From Girardinichthys multiradiatus (taxonomy: Eukaryota > Chordata > Actinopteri > Cyprinodontiformes > Goodeidae), in the NCBI RefSeq assembly GCF_021462225.1, contig NC_061805.1:27111958-27175957 (forward strand): a DNA stretch of 64,000 nucleotides, given 5' to 3'. The translations under genes and the position numbers were made by a program. How positions within the stretch are numbered: position 1 is the first letter of the stretch; every line of letters starts with the position of its first letter. Positions 12,236 to 24,960 of the stretch are shown here, piece by piece. The notes under the pieces were generated by a model, which did not search any database, was not told the DNA's origin, and was given only the letters and a program-made list of their open reading frames with translations.

Positions 12236-14288
12236 CTGTAGGCCACATTAAGATCCTGACATTCTCATAACAAAACAGAAGAAAATTAGATCTTGCAATC
12301 AAAGACAATGTGGAAATAATGTGTATTAAACTCACATGTAAATTTAAACTGCTACCAGATTGTGTAACACCAGTGAAAATGCTGGTAGGATCTGTCTCCT
12401 CCCATGGTAAGCCCCACTTCTGCTATTAGACCATTAGACATTAGACCTGCTCATGGTATGTAATTGAAAGCATTTATATGCTGCTTATGTTTAGCAGAGA
12501 AAAGACTGAACGCACAGATACTGAGATAAGTGTTAGTGTGTAGTGTGCTGCAGTAACCCCAACTGCGGCAGGAGTTTGCGGTGGGTAAACGAAAGCACGC
12601 AATTTGATACAGTAACTCCCAAAACACTAAACATGATCTCGGGTCAGAGAACAGTGTTGCAAATAGTTTTTGTGCTGATGGTGCTGATGGTATCTCCACT
12701 CTTCCTCCTTTTGTCACTTTCGTACGCCCCCCGACCAAAAGAGTATTTGAAGAATAAATGTTAATTATATATAGCTTCTGTAAAATTCTAGATCTTATTT
12801 GTTGTTTACTATTTGGTCTTGAACTCTGGGGTACTTGTTTGGGAGAGTTGGGAGAGTTGAGAGTGGGAATTTAGTTGACCATTGTGTTATAAAGAGTCCT
12901 CTTTGAAGTTCAAAGAACAAAAACAATATCCTATCTTTGTGCAAAAGCATTTTGACAATTCTGCAATTAAATTAGGCCTAAAAATAATACCTATAGCAAC
13001 TTTAACATGAGCATAATCATAAAAAAGGGCTTATTCCAATAAAGAGGATGGTAGTAAAGTGGGTGAAGGAAAATGCTGTTGCCTGCAGCTGTGTTTCATA
13101 AAGAGTGAGAGAATGCATGTGAATAGGGAGCACTGATTTCATGCATCAGAACTACTCTACATGCACAGCATCACCTAAATATTGACTTAATTTTGATTAA
13201 TTACTGAAGATAACAGTCATAGCATGGGTGGCAGCATAAAAGTGATGTCCGGAAGGCCAATCTTCTCCTGTGGTGCAGTGAATTAACAAGTATTTAGTTT
13301 TAACTGTAGATCTTTATTGGCAAAGGCCATACTGCAATTAAAGGCCTTTGTATTTTTCTTTGATCTTTTTTGAAATGATCATAAATAACACAAGGATTAG
13401 AAAAAAAAACAAACAGAAAGTACGTTAGGTTTTCTAAATGACGTTAATCAGACAACTCCTATACCCTTAAGGTTAAATAAATTGTTTAATAACTACATGT
13501 TTATACTGTGTATTTTCATATCATATACAAATATATTGCTGTATTTTTTAATACAATAATCAATGTACTTTTTATGTCTTTTACTTTACACGTTTGGGAT
13601 ATAAAAGCTTTCTTTTAAAATGTATTCTTTACTTTTTGGTAATGAGGAATACTAAAACATTTTATGTGTATGGTTTTACAGTGACAGTCTAATTTACTAA
13701 AAGAAAAATCGCTCAGAGACACATCATTTTAATCACGTTTAGGAATGTGAACTTTATTCAGTGGTGTGAAGTCATCTGAGATAAACACCCACCATAAACC
13801 CCTGTGACCCCTTCACGCTAGTGGGCAGCATGTCACTTATGTTCACTTAAATAATTAAAGAGACAGAGAAAAGAAACATTGCAAAGGAGCATATTCCGGT
13901 TAGACGGCTTGTGTTTTATTTTTTGTAGACCATTATCATTTTTTCTTTACAATATATTTATATTTTCTTCAATAATTATAAAAGCAATACCAAACAAAAA
14001 CAACACATCTAAAATAAAATTGAATTCTTGTATCATATTGACCACTGTGCTCCATAATGAATATGAAAGATTGCAAAAGGTTTAAAGATTTCCTCAATTT
14101 TCAGATTATTACAAAACAATGCATCTCTCCAAGGCACTTCAATGTGCACAGATGGATACATTTTATTAGGTACTGGAACAAGCCAGAAATGTATTTCATG
14201 GTACTGAAACGATATCCTGAGTCTGGCTAAGGTTAAAGAGGTGCTGGAGAATCCCACATACAGTAGCTGATGCATTCAGGACAAACCT
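12236..14288. other. grid1: Intronic DNA, nothing recognised
   Basis: AT-rich sequence between the C-rich block and the Rex3 insertion. Only short open frames without motifs are present. Confidence 0.4.
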
Positions 14289-14301
14289 AACTTAAAGTAT
14301 A
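14289..14301. repeat. Target-site duplication of Rex3 copy 1, left
   Basis: aacttaaagtata, identical to 17036-17048 on the other side of the insertion. Confidence 0.9.
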
Positions 14302-17035
14302 CTCGTACTCGTCGTCTTCCGCTTTATCCGGGACCGGGTCGCGGGGGCAGCAAACTCAGCATAGATGCCCAGACGTCCCTCTCCCCAGACACCTCCTCCA
14401 GCTCCTTCGGGGGGAGCCCAAGGTGTTCCCAGTCCAGCCGAGAGACATAGTCCCTCCAGCGTGTCCTGGGCCGTCCCCTGGGCCTCCGCCCGGTGGGACG
14501 TGCCTGGAACACCTCCTGAGGAAGGCGTCCAGGAGGCATTCGGTATAGATGCCCGAGCCACCTCAACTGGCTCCTCTCAATGTGGAGGAGCAGCGGCTCT
14601 ACTCCGAGCCCCTCCCGGATGGCCGAGCTCCTCACCCTATCTCTAAGGGAGTGCCCGGCCACCCTACGGAGGAAGCTCATTTCAGCCGCTTGTATCCGGG
14701 ATCTCGTTCTTTCGGTCATGACCCAAAGTTCATGGCCATAGGTGAGGGTAGGAACGTAGACCGACCGGTAAATCGAGAGCTTCACTTTTCGGCTCAGCTC
14801 TCTCTTCACCACAACGGACTGGCACAGCGCCCCCATTACTGTGGCAGCCGCACCAATCCATCTGTCGATCTCCCGCTCCATTCTTCCCTCAGGTCGAGAA
14901 CCATGGCCTCGGACTTGGAGGAGCTGATCTTCATCCCAGCCGCTTCACACTCGGCTGCGAACCGCCCCAGTGCATGCTGTAGGTCTTGGCTAGAGGGGGC
15001 CAGTAGGACCACGTCATCTGCAAAAAGAAGAGACAAAATCCTCTGGTCCCCAAACCAGACCCCCTCCGGCCCTTGGCTGCGCCTAGAAATCCTGTCCATA
15101 AAAGTTATGAACAGGACCGGTGACAAAGGGCAGCCCTGCCAGAGTCCAACACGCACTGGGAACAGGTCCGACTTAGTGCCGGCAATGCGAACCAAACTCC
15201 TGCTCCACTTGTACAGAGACCAGATGGCCCCCTAGTAAAGGGCCCCCGATTCCAAACTCCTGGAGCACCCCCCACAGGGCATCATGAGGGACTCAGTTGA
15301 ATGCTTTCTCCAGGTCCACAAAACACATGTGGACCGGTTGGGCAAACTCCCATGAACCCTCGAGTACCCTGTAGAGGGTATAGAGCTAGTCCAGTGTTCC
15401 ACGGCCAGGACAAAAACCACACCGCTCCTCCTGAAGCCGGGGTTCGACTATCGGCCGGACTCTCCTCTCCAATACCCTGGCGTAGGCCTTACCAGGGAGG
15501 CTGAGGAGTGTGATCCCCCTGTAGTTGGAACACACCCTCCGGTCACCCTTCTTATGTAGGGGGACCACCACCCCAGTCTGCCAATCCAAAGGCACTGTCC
15601 CCGTCCGCCACGCAATATTGAAGAGGCGTGTCAACCATGACAGCCCTACAACATCCAAAGACTTGAGGTACTCAGGGCGGATCTCATCCAACCCCGAAAA
15701 CCTGCCACCGCGGAGCTTTTTAACCACCTCGGTGACTTCAGCCCGAGTGATGAAAGAGTCCAAATCTGAGTTCCCAGCCTCTGTTTCCACCAGGGAATGC
15801 ATGATGGCAGGATTGAGGAGATCCTCCAAATACTCCTTCCACCGCCCAATAATGTCCCCAGTCGAGGTCAGCAGCTCCCCACCCCCACTGTAAACAGTGT
15901 TGGCAAAGCACTGCTTCCCCCTCCTGAGGCGCCGGACGGTTTGCCAGAATGGCTTCGAGGCCAATCGGTAGTCCTTCTCTATGGCCTCACCGAACTCCTT
16001 CCAGGTCCGAGTTTTTGCCTCTGCCACCGCCCGAGCCGCGGCACGCTTGGCCCCACGTTACCCGTCAGCCGCCTCAGGAGTCCCACAAGCCAACCACAGC
16101 ACCATAGGACTTCTTCTTCAGCTTGACAACATCCCTTACTGCCAGTGTTCACCACCGGGTATTGCCGCCGTGACAGGCACCGCAGACCTTACGGCCGCAG
16201 CTACGGGCGGCAGCATCGACAATAGATGCGGAGAACATGGTCCACTCGGACTCTATGTCTCCAACATCCCCCGGGATCTGGTCGAAGCTCTCCCGGAGGT
16301 GAGAGTTGAATACATCCCTGGCCAAGGGGTCCGCCAGACGTTCCCAGCAGACCCTCACTATGCGCTTGGGCCTGCCAAGTCTGTCCGGCTTTCTCCTCCC
16401 CCAGCGGATCCAACTCACCACCAGGTGGTGATCAGTGGACAGCTCAGCCCCTCTCTTCACCCGAGTGTCCAAAACATGCGGCCGAAGGTCTGATGATATG
16501 ACAACAAAGTCGATCATTGACCTCCTGCCTAGGGTATCCTGGTGCCAAGTGCACTGATGGACACCCTTATGTTTGAACATGGTGTTCGTTATGGACAATC
16601 CGTGACTAGCACAGAAGTCCAATAACAAAACACCGCTCGGATTCAGATCGGGGAGGCTATTCCTCCCGATCACGCCTCTCCAGGTGTCACTGTCGTTTCC
16701 CATGTGGGCGTTGAAGACCCCAGCAGAATAATGGAGTCCCCAGGAGGGGCACTATCCAGCACCCCCGACAGGGACACCAAGAAGGCCGGATACTCCGCAC
16801 TACCACTGTAGGCCGAAATGATAGTCAGAGACCTCTCCCCAACCCAAAGGCGCAGGGATGCGACCCGCTCATCCCAACACGAGACGGCTGAGCTGGGGGG
16901 CGACAAGCAACCCCACCCCAGCCTGCGCTCTCCGACGAGTCCCGACCCCAGGCCTGGCTCCAGGGTGGGACCCCGGCTCTGCCGTACTGGGCCACATCAC
17001 GTGCCTCGATTTTGTAGTCGTTTGAGGGGTTCTTG
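14302..17035 (-). mobile_element. Rex3 (RTE-clade) LINE, 5'-truncated, copy 1
   Basis: A non-LTR retrotransposon in minus orientation. A 13-bp direct repeat, aacttaaagtata, flanks it at 14289-14301 and 17036-17048; this is a clear target-site duplication and fixes both ends. The 3' end (low coordinate) has a short cgagta/gacga-type tail. Two internal stretches agree with what I remember of the published Rex3 PCR primers: cggtgacaaagggcagccct near 15118 and the complement of tggcagactggggtggtggt near 15565. It is G+C-rich against AT-rich flanks. The 5' part of the endonuclease domain is missing, as expected from incomplete target-primed reverse transcription. Confidence 0.93.
14324..16906 (-). 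pseudogene. Rex3 endonuclease-reverse transcriptase ORF, frameshifted
   Basis: Read from high to low coordinates. 16149-16906 holds the later part of an APE-type endonuclease ([40 protein letters not shown]); the GDFNAH motif is disrupted by a small deletion near 16710. 15386-16027 holds the front of the RT (FWQTVRRLRRGKQC, LDWQTGVVVPLHKKGDR, SNYRGITLLSLPGK). 14836-15195 holds GLWQGCPLSPVLFITFMDRI and the catalytic LLFADDVVLLA (FADD codons at 15013-15024). 14324-14881 holds the C-terminal region (LTYGHELWVMTERTRSRIQ, GRRPRGRPRTRWRDYVSRL, ending LLPPRPGPG). At least four frame changes separate these pieces, and about 100 bp seem to be missing near 14890. The catalytic motif is intact but the protein cannot be made as one chain. 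Confidence 0.92.
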
Positions 17036-17048
17036 AACTTAAAGTATA
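17036..17048. repeat. Target-site duplication of Rex3 copy 1, right
   Basis: aacttaaagtata, the second copy of the duplicated target. Confidence 0.9.
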
Positions 17049-18200
17049 AGTTCTGAATATTAAGAGAGAGGTGGATGTAAATCAAAATGTACTTTGGTGT
17101 TGGAAAAATGTTGAAATAAAAATCCTTGAAATAAAAAGTTCTGTTGTATTATGTTTAAAAACATTGCTTCTCTTTCACATTTCTCATTCTGCTAGTAAAG
17201 GCTTGAATTAATTTTTAAGCTGATTCGTATGATTCTTACCTTTTATCAAACCAATGAGGCAAAGTGTAGAAATATACATAAGAGCGACATATTAATGTTG
17301 TCTATTCGAGAGAAAGTAGGTCCCTCATCAACAGTTGTGATTCTCAAAACAAACTCATAAACATACACTCTTTCACCACAATGTTTCCCAGCTCTGTGAC
17401 ATATTTTGATTAGTTGCTTTGTATTTAATTTTTAGGACGTCTATCTCTCTTATCCCCTCTCACAAAATATATTAGGTGCTTTTAAAGTGTTCCCAAAATG
17501 CAGACATAGTAGAAGACTTTCCATCAGGTTAGTTTTGAACCATAACAAATCAAACGGCATCAATTTTTCTCATCCATTAGATATATTGTCAATTAGAAAC
17601 ACAGACCGTATAAAGTGCAATATAACATGATGTTTCAAAGTATAATGTTAATTTTTTAAATGACTCTTTATTAATGCATATCATTTAGCACCTTTAACAC
17701 ACATTAAATCTGTTGTGTTCAACTGTGGTGAGACAGTATAGATTTCTGTACTCCAGCCTTGGGCAGTTTTATCAGAAGTGTGGGAACAGGTTTAGAAAAG
17801 ATTGCAAGGTACCATGCCTTCTAGCTTTAGCAACTTACTGTATGCTGGCAGTGTGGGTTGTTTGATAAAAAATAAAAGTGTTGTATTTTCCGAAAAAAGG
17901 CCTCAAATATGATACCCTTTACAAAAACAGACATCGCAGAATAGTGGGGTCACAAGTTCCAGTGGCACGAGGCATGATATTAAAACATCACAATATTTTG
18001 TCAAAGTCAAATGAAGTTGATGTCGGCATGACACTTTGTCTAGTAATGTCAATATGAACATATGAAGATACCAGATTTAACCTTGGCTTGCTGTATCTAT
18101 TTGTGAGACAAAGCACTGAGAATGCACCAATTGCTTAACTTTTAGCTGTTAATGACGACAAGGTAAAGTTCACATTTGCTTTTGGGCCTTCTAGGTGTGC
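17049..18200. other. grid1: Intronic DNA, nothing recognised
   Basis: AT-rich, with only short motif-free open frames. Confidence 0.4.
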
Positions 18201-18548
18201 CCATCCATCCATCCATTTTTTTTTTTTTTTTCCATACAGGGTCATGGGGGAGCTGGTACCTATCTCCAGCTGTCAGGCGAGGGGTACACTCTGGACAGGC
18301 CACAAGTCCATTGCAGGTCAACATGGAGAAAAACAGGACAAGAAACCATGCACGCACCAATTAATACCTAAAGGCAATTTAGAGAGATCACTTTACTGTG
18401 GGAGGAAGCCAGAGTACCCAGAGTGAACCCACGCATGCACAGTGAGAACATGCAAATTCCATGCAGAATGACCCCAGACCGGGAGTCGAACCTAGGACCT
18501 TCTTGCAGCAATGCAACAGTGCTACTAACTGTGCCTCCATGCTGTCCG
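18201..18548 (-). mobile_element. tRNA-derived SINE-like element with (CCAT)n tail
   Basis: On the minus strand a perfect RNA polymerase III B box, GGTTCGACTCC, lies at 18482-18492, with an A-box-like tggaggcacag about 45 bp upstream. The body contains ggcttcctcccacagt and tgcatgttctcactg, wording I recall from a very abundant fish repeat. The low-coordinate end is a (CCAT)n and poly-T run, as expected for a SINE tail. Small open frames through it are not genes. Confidence 0.7.
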
Positions 18549-20600
18549 TTTGCTAAGCCATGTGGCTATTTTACAGGTTGGTTTTACTCATTCAGGACTT
18601 CATTGAATCATCTGTAAACCACTACCCTCACTATGCAGGCAACCAGTACCATGCTCAACAGGTTGTATTAATGCAAATTGCCCAAAAAACATGGAAAAAA
18701 ATTAAGTTGGGTTGCTGCAATCTACCAGCAGAGGGTGAGTCCAAAACCTGCATGGCTGATCACAATGGCAGCTAATCCATGAACAGGCTATCAGCCTGGG
18801 CCCACAGACAATGAGAGGAATTTAAAGAACAAAATCTAACCTAGGAGAAATGGGGATTATTAATTTTCCCAGGAATATTATTAAAATCTCATCTTGTGAG
18901 ACATTACACCTCTACCTTAGAAACAAGTCAGTGAACAGCTTCCTGGACACTAAGCTTTTTATTGGTAAACAGCGAGGCACAGTGGCAGAAATCATAAATG
19001 AAGAAAAGACAAAAAAAGGAAGAAGACTATTTACAGTCATATTCCATAAATTAGAATTTTCTTTCCGGTGAGGCTTATTTGTCAGAGTAAAAGTATCTTT
19101 TGAAAATAACAGCCTTGGAGCAGGTATTAAACATACTTTTCATAACGCCCAAATTTCTCTATTTAAATTTTTTATAATTTATTCTCTATTTTAATCTAAA
19201 ATGTTGTTTTTCATTAGTTGTAAGCAGAAAATCATCATAATTAACAGAAAGGCTTGAAAGCATCAATTTGTGTGTAATTAATATACAATGTCTTTAACTT
19301 AGAGGGTTTAGTTTTTTACTAACAGTTCAACTTAATGAATGGGTATATTTTAGAAATTACATCATTGTCATGTCAGATGTCTCCTTACACCCACACGAAG
19401 TGGAAAATTCAGCCTTTTTTCTTGCATCATTCCCCTTTGAGTTGTTTGATTTTTTTGAGATGTGAGGTAGGCATGGGCAGAAGAAAGGCAAGCATGAAAT
19501 CTACTCCTATATGTGTCATGCTATAACCACCATGGATCTAAGGCTTTACTCTACTTTCTAACTCTTACAGACAGTCTGTATGTGTCTGAGTGACATCACT
19601 TTGAAACAAACCTTCAATTTAAATCTAGACTGGATGATATAGGACACTTTTGGATGTGAACTGGCATGCCTGCTTTGCTTTACTGTATGACTTGAATAAC
19701 AGAAGGAAGATCTGACTTTTTATTCCGTCTGCCTTTGTTTTTGTTTCACAATTGCATGAAGCATAACGATACAGGAAGCAACTAGAAAGATTTTTAGTGC
19801 CTTTAGAGAGTGTGACTACAAAAGCAGATGTTAATAACAGGGAAGAATTTGACCCAAAAGCCATTTAACTCAAGTTCTCATATATCTACAAATATTTTTC
19901 TGTCCTTTAAGCCAGCTAGTTAAGGCTCTGTGCTTACATGCTCTTTCTGTACTTGGTTACCGCATGCTGTGTGCCGCTTTCTTTTGGGCTTTATTTGACG
20001 AATCATAGGGCACCACAATGAACGACTGCTCCCCAGCCAAATGTTTCTCTTTCTTTGCTCTGGCTGGATTCATGTAGAAGAGTAAAATCTGAATAAAGAT
20101 AAGATTAGGTGCAGGGAAATCAATCAAAGCGGAAAAGAGAATGAGACAGCGCCTCCTCCTCTGTGCATCATACTGTATCAATATACATGAGGAAAGTTAT
20201 TTTAAGACAGGTTCTCTTGTAAAAGGAGAAAAATGTGTTTAAGTAAGTTTCTTTTTGCTTTATATCTCCACATATTCTGCAATGAATTCACCTCTGAGAA
20301 AATATGCTATAATCACTATAGGTGATACATCTAAACTGTTTAGGTGTGTTTTCACCATCACTTATTTTATATTCCGAGTAAAATTTGAGGAGACAGATAA
20401 TTGTTATATGAAGCATGGACAAAAGGGGAAACCCATTAAATTTGGGTTAATAAATCATAACGGTTTTGGCAGAACACTTTCTAATTTATTCGTTCAGAAA
20501 CAAGTGCAACATTATCTATTTACATATTCCAATTAAAACCACCTGTTATCCTCTTGTCAACAACAAAGAACCATTTTCCTTTCACCAAAAAGCTAAATAC
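18549..20600. other. grid1: Intronic DNA, nothing strong recognised
   Basis: AT-rich. A stretch at about 19960-20170 has more balanced composition and long words such as gcaccacaatgaacgactgc, which might be conserved non-coding DNA. Nothing codes. Confidence 0.35.
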
Positions 20601-20739
20601 AAAGCAACACACTGTCCAAGACTACAAAAGGCTAGTCCTCATTAGGGATCAATACCTCAGGAGGAGTTCTGTCCAGCTGTTTGGTCTAGTGGCACCAGCC
20701 GCACTACTCCCTGGAGACACAATATGACAACTTCTTCTC

Positions 20740-20985
20740 TCCTTTCCTCTCTTTGTTTTCTCAGTTGTTTAATTACCATCGCCTGTCATCAGCTGTCTTT
20801 GTCTCTTCAGGATGGAGGACTTTGAAAAAAACAAAGGAATTAATCGCCTATTGCCACGCTCAATGCAAATCTTTATCCAAACCCCGTTATGTCGATGAGA
20901 TATGCGATAGTGAAGGAGAGGCGTAATTGGAGACAGATGTTGGGGAGACGGATCACCCGAGACGGATCAGTGATCCAAAACTAAG
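20740..20985. promoter_or_regulatory. Candidate intronic enhancer or conserved non-coding element
   Basis: Within AT-rich filler this stretch is dense in transcription-factor-like words: a taatta homeodomain core near 20771, the E-box cagctg near 20790, an atgcaaat octamer (POU) near 20863, and ttaatcgc nearby. It contains no repeat I recognise and no open frame. Intronic enhancers are expected in large neuronal receptor genes. This is inference from motif density only. Confidence 0.25.
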
Positions 20986-22126
20986 ATGCCACCCTTAATA
21001 GGATCTAGCTAAACACAAAAATTATTTCTGTCTGTTTCTTTTCTTTTTATCTTTACTCAACTGTATTGTACGTAATGGACTGTAGTTTTATTTGCTTGCT
21101 GTTGAAAAGTATCATTCGCTTTTTGTGTCATTATGTCCCTTTTTTTTTTAGTCTGCTTCTTTTTGACATGAAAATGATTTGCATGAGTGGCTGGTGTTCA
21201 GAAGTGTTAACCCACTTCTTGGCTTACACAACTATTGAGTCTACATTTAAAAAATGAACTTCCATCTATGGGTTGTCTTGGTGCTCAAACTAGAATGTCT
21301 ATCAAGACCAATTTAATTAAAAAGATCACCTCCATGTGAGTCGTAGTGCATTATAAAAACATAAAAATACTGTATTTGTATAAAACAAAAGTTAAGGTCC
21401 ATCCTTCTTGATAAGAGATTTTGATGCATAGATTAAATAGGAATGCCTTTGAATTAGGGCTTCGATATGTCATCAAAATTGATGATATCACCTATAATAT
21501 GTCAACATCAATATTGTTAGTTTACACAATCCTTATGAATTTATCTGCAATTTCAAAAAAATTTCTTAAACTTTAAAACAAAATTTAACAGCTTTCCACA
21601 ATACTCCTATGAGTGAGAAGAATTTCATATATATATATATATATCTCGTCCTCCGTTTTTGTAAGTAGGCTCCTTGTGCTGCTGCTACATGTGTGCTCTG
21701 TCTCCTGTGTTGTCTTTTACCTGCTTCTCCAGTGCATGCCATGACATTAGCAATGACACTGATGATGGTTGAGGAAGTGGTGATCACTTCTACAACCATC
21801 GATGTGTAATTAAGGAAAAAAAACAACACAAGGCTTCAGTGCATATCTATTGCATCTCAAAGCCAACATACGTATATCTGTGTTTAAACGGTGTTATGGC
21901 ATTTTTAGGTTAAAGTGCTTGTGACACGCTTTTCCCACAAATGCAGAAATTTAAAGAAAACATCTTAATATTGAAGGAACTGGGCAGTAATTGACATAAT
22001 ATTTGGATTAAAAACATGGTAAAAAGCAATTGTGACATTTTGAAGCACAGAATTAACCAAGGCTTGTTGAGGTAAAATAATTCTACCAGATATAACAATA
22101 CGGCCTCAACCACACCCCAGTCCGGA
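20986..22126. other. grid1: Intronic DNA with a short (TA)n tract
   Basis: AT-rich, with (TA)n at about 21627-21644. Nothing else recognised. Confidence 0.4.
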
Positions 22127-22583
22127 TGTCATGAGAAAGAACAGAGAAGAGCAGGAAATTAAGATTAACACAAGTTTAATTTGGTAAATAAGTCCATTGA
22201 TTTCCAATGCCTAATACAAAAAGAATGATACAAAGAAAGAAAAATTACCTAAGGTTTTAGGGAGAGACTTGGATCAGCAAAGCTAGGCTGTATTCACCGA
22301 GTGGTCTGTCTGACCATCAGTTTTAAAGGTTTTTATACCCTCAACGAACGTCAAAGCTGACTGCTGAAACCTCCCCTCCAAGAATTATTTATGAAGTCTG
22401 TGTCGCCGCTGTAAATTAGCCAACCCCCATGGGAGTACTTAATATCTATACCATGCCCAACAGCCGGCATTTATTGTTTTACTGCCCATACAGCTGGCAT
22501 TTACTGCTTATAGCTGCTGGCGAACATCCTGACCTTCTTCCAGCCTGAACCCCGCTGTGACCTCTCTCTTCCTGCGGTCCACA
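22127..22583 (-). repeat. Possible solo LTR
   Basis: On the minus strand the block begins TGTGGACC and ends CATGACA, the TG...CA form of LTR ends. Near 22338 it carries ggtataaaaacc, a good TATA box, followed some 130 bp later by a T-rich and poly-adenylation-like region. A partial internal direct repeat (cagccggcatttattg and cagctggcatttactg) lies at about 22460-22510. No 4-6 bp target duplication is visible with these ends, and no gag or pol lies beside it. The call is therefore tentative. Confidence 0.4.
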
Positions 22584-24485
22584 ATACATGATATATTTCA
22601 GTTTTATGCATACACATGCAAACTGAACACATAGTATAAAACTAAATTATTTTAATTCTCATCAGACTCTACCAAGGAAAAATGTAATCGTAATTGAAGC
22701 CCAAAGACATGCCATTTCTTCTAGAGACGTTGATATGAGACGAGCATGTGCTGCTGACATACGTAGGTGAGTGTTGTGTTGGGTGATGGGCACATTGCAA
22801 AATGCCCTAGAAGGAAGAGCGGCCTATGATGACTTCCCTGAGCTACGTACAAAACAATTCCTTGATCTCTTATTTGTTTTCCTCATGCCAGCCACAACTC
22901 CTCACACAGGTAAGTTTCTCACAGAAACTGACATCTGTCTTTATGACTTTATAAGTTTTTGTTTCATTAACATGCTTTCGCATTGCTTCTAGCAATGCTA
23001 GCACATACAAATATTTCTACAGTGCTGAAAGGAAAACATTTTGAGTGTGTGACAAATTTTTGGAAAGTAGGGTAAGGGATTGGAACTAAGTATTTCATTT
23101 CCTTCATGGAAGGGAATAGTTCTTTCCACATACACATTTTAATACACAAATAGCCTGAATGAATTTATTTGATGTTGTGCCTGGTATATATTTGAATATC
23201 TTCTATTAAACAATCCTCCTAAAATCAAGCTGTCCAAGAAAAGAAGCAATGACGATCATACTGTATTTATATAGTAAGGCATTAAGGGAGGTGAAAACAG
23301 ATGGTAACAGATTGTGACAGATGTCAGAACAAGTTAAATATAAAAATACAACAATGGATGAGACTTGGGGACAAGTTAAAAGCAGTTTAAACACTTTGTA
23401 GATTTGTATGGCTTCAGTCAATAGTCATAACTTATTCTCACTCACTCATGAGGAGCCAAACTAATGTGAAAAACTGTATTACTACTAAGAAGTGGGCCTT
23501 AATGGATTATGCATAAGACCAATAAAGTGTTTGCACTTACTTTACAAACATATATATCTCTGCATATAGATCAACTTATTTACGCAAAGCCTTTAGAAAT
23601 GGCCGCTGTAAGGCAGATCTGGAGGTTCTAGCATGTAAATTTAAGCCATTTCTGAGTATATAAGTGTGTCTTACAGCTCATTTCCTACCAGTCCCAAAAC
23701 AGTATTACTCTGTTTTTATCTTACTCAATTCATTGGCTTTGCTTCATTCCAGTAGAGAAAATCAGTCTTAATAATGAGTTTGATAAACCAAAGCACTGGA
23801 TCAATGTCTGCAAAACCACCATATTCTATACAGTAAGTTGAATACCCATGCCCATCCATCTATTTCCCATTCATCTTGCTTTCAATTAAAAGGTCCTATC
23901 ACTGTGAGTATGCCCCTTTGTTTCCTTCTGGTCAATCAGGCTCAGTGGACAGATTAATGTTTGAACTGTGAATGAAACTTTGCCCCTCTCAATGTGAAGG
24001 ATCACAGACTGAACTCGAGGTCATCACAGATTTACACAGCTTCTCACCCTGTCAAAAGCAATGACACCAGACATCATGGGAGACGGTTTCATTTGGCACC
24101 ACATATATTTCTGCAAACTGGTTATCCTCAAAACCTTTTTGGCCACACAGGTCTCAGATGGAAGGCCACAAAATAAAACAAAAAACCCAATCCCTAAAAC
24201 TGTTATAAGAGATAAAATGCAGCCCTGTATTGTTCTTGACATCTTCTGGAAGGGACCCATCAGAAAAAACAAAATATCCACCATATTTGATCAGAACCTT
24301 TTAGGAAGACTTCCCAGTGAGCTTCCCAGAACAGCAGACAGTAACATAGCTAATGGAGCTTGCAAATAATCTTTACTTTATTGTTTTCTGGGAGCTGTTG
24401 TGGGGGAGATGTGATAAATGTTGCTGATTCATAACCTTATTTGCTTTACAGTAAATTGCTTTCCAACTGCAAATCAGTACTGAAG
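22584..24485. other. grid1: Intronic DNA, nothing recognised
   Basis: AT-rich with short open frames lacking motifs. Confidence 0.4.
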
Positions 24486-24960
24486 ACACAGCACCCTCCA
24501 CATGTATTGGCACCCATGGGAAAGATGTGTAAAATGTCTTAAGTACATTCTTTACTGCAGTAGCGTAATCTCACACAGAAAGATTTAGAAAAATTCAGCG
24601 TTTTAATTTGAGGAAATTTGTACAGTGGAAAAAAAAACCCATCCATAAGTCAAGAAAAAAAAGCTGCCCACCTAAAATTGACCTATCGACAGACAGAGCT
24701 ACAATTAAGGTTTAAAAAATTAGCAGTTAGATAAATAAGGCTGGATAAGGGCACTTGGTTATTTTCATATGCACAGTAAAGAGGATGATAAAAAGGTAAG
24801 AAAGAAATGTGTATTAATATGTGTATCCACACATACTAATACCATTAATGCAGAAATGTTTCATTGTCAAATTATGCTACAGTAATAAAATATGCTTTTA
24901 TGTCAAGGGTTTTTATACATTTTTACCAAGAGTGCCTATAATTGTGGAGGGCACAGTACA
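24486..24960. mobile_element. Small non-autonomous DNA element (MITE)
   Basis: Inverted ends: the left reads caccctccacatgtattgg, and the right, on the other strand, reads gccctccacaattatagg. They enclose about 420 bp of AT-rich non-coding sequence. I recall this end sequence (ccctccacaattattggcac) from a common fish Tc1-type MITE. No clean TA duplication survives. Confidence 0.65.

Noticed and set aside
14549..15235. 228-codon plus-strand open frame
   Set aside because: Antisense shadow of the Rex3 reverse transcriptase, which is clearly coded on the minus strand.
18244..18617. Overlapping small plus-strand frames
   Set aside because: They are inside the tRNA-derived SINE-like element and are not genes.
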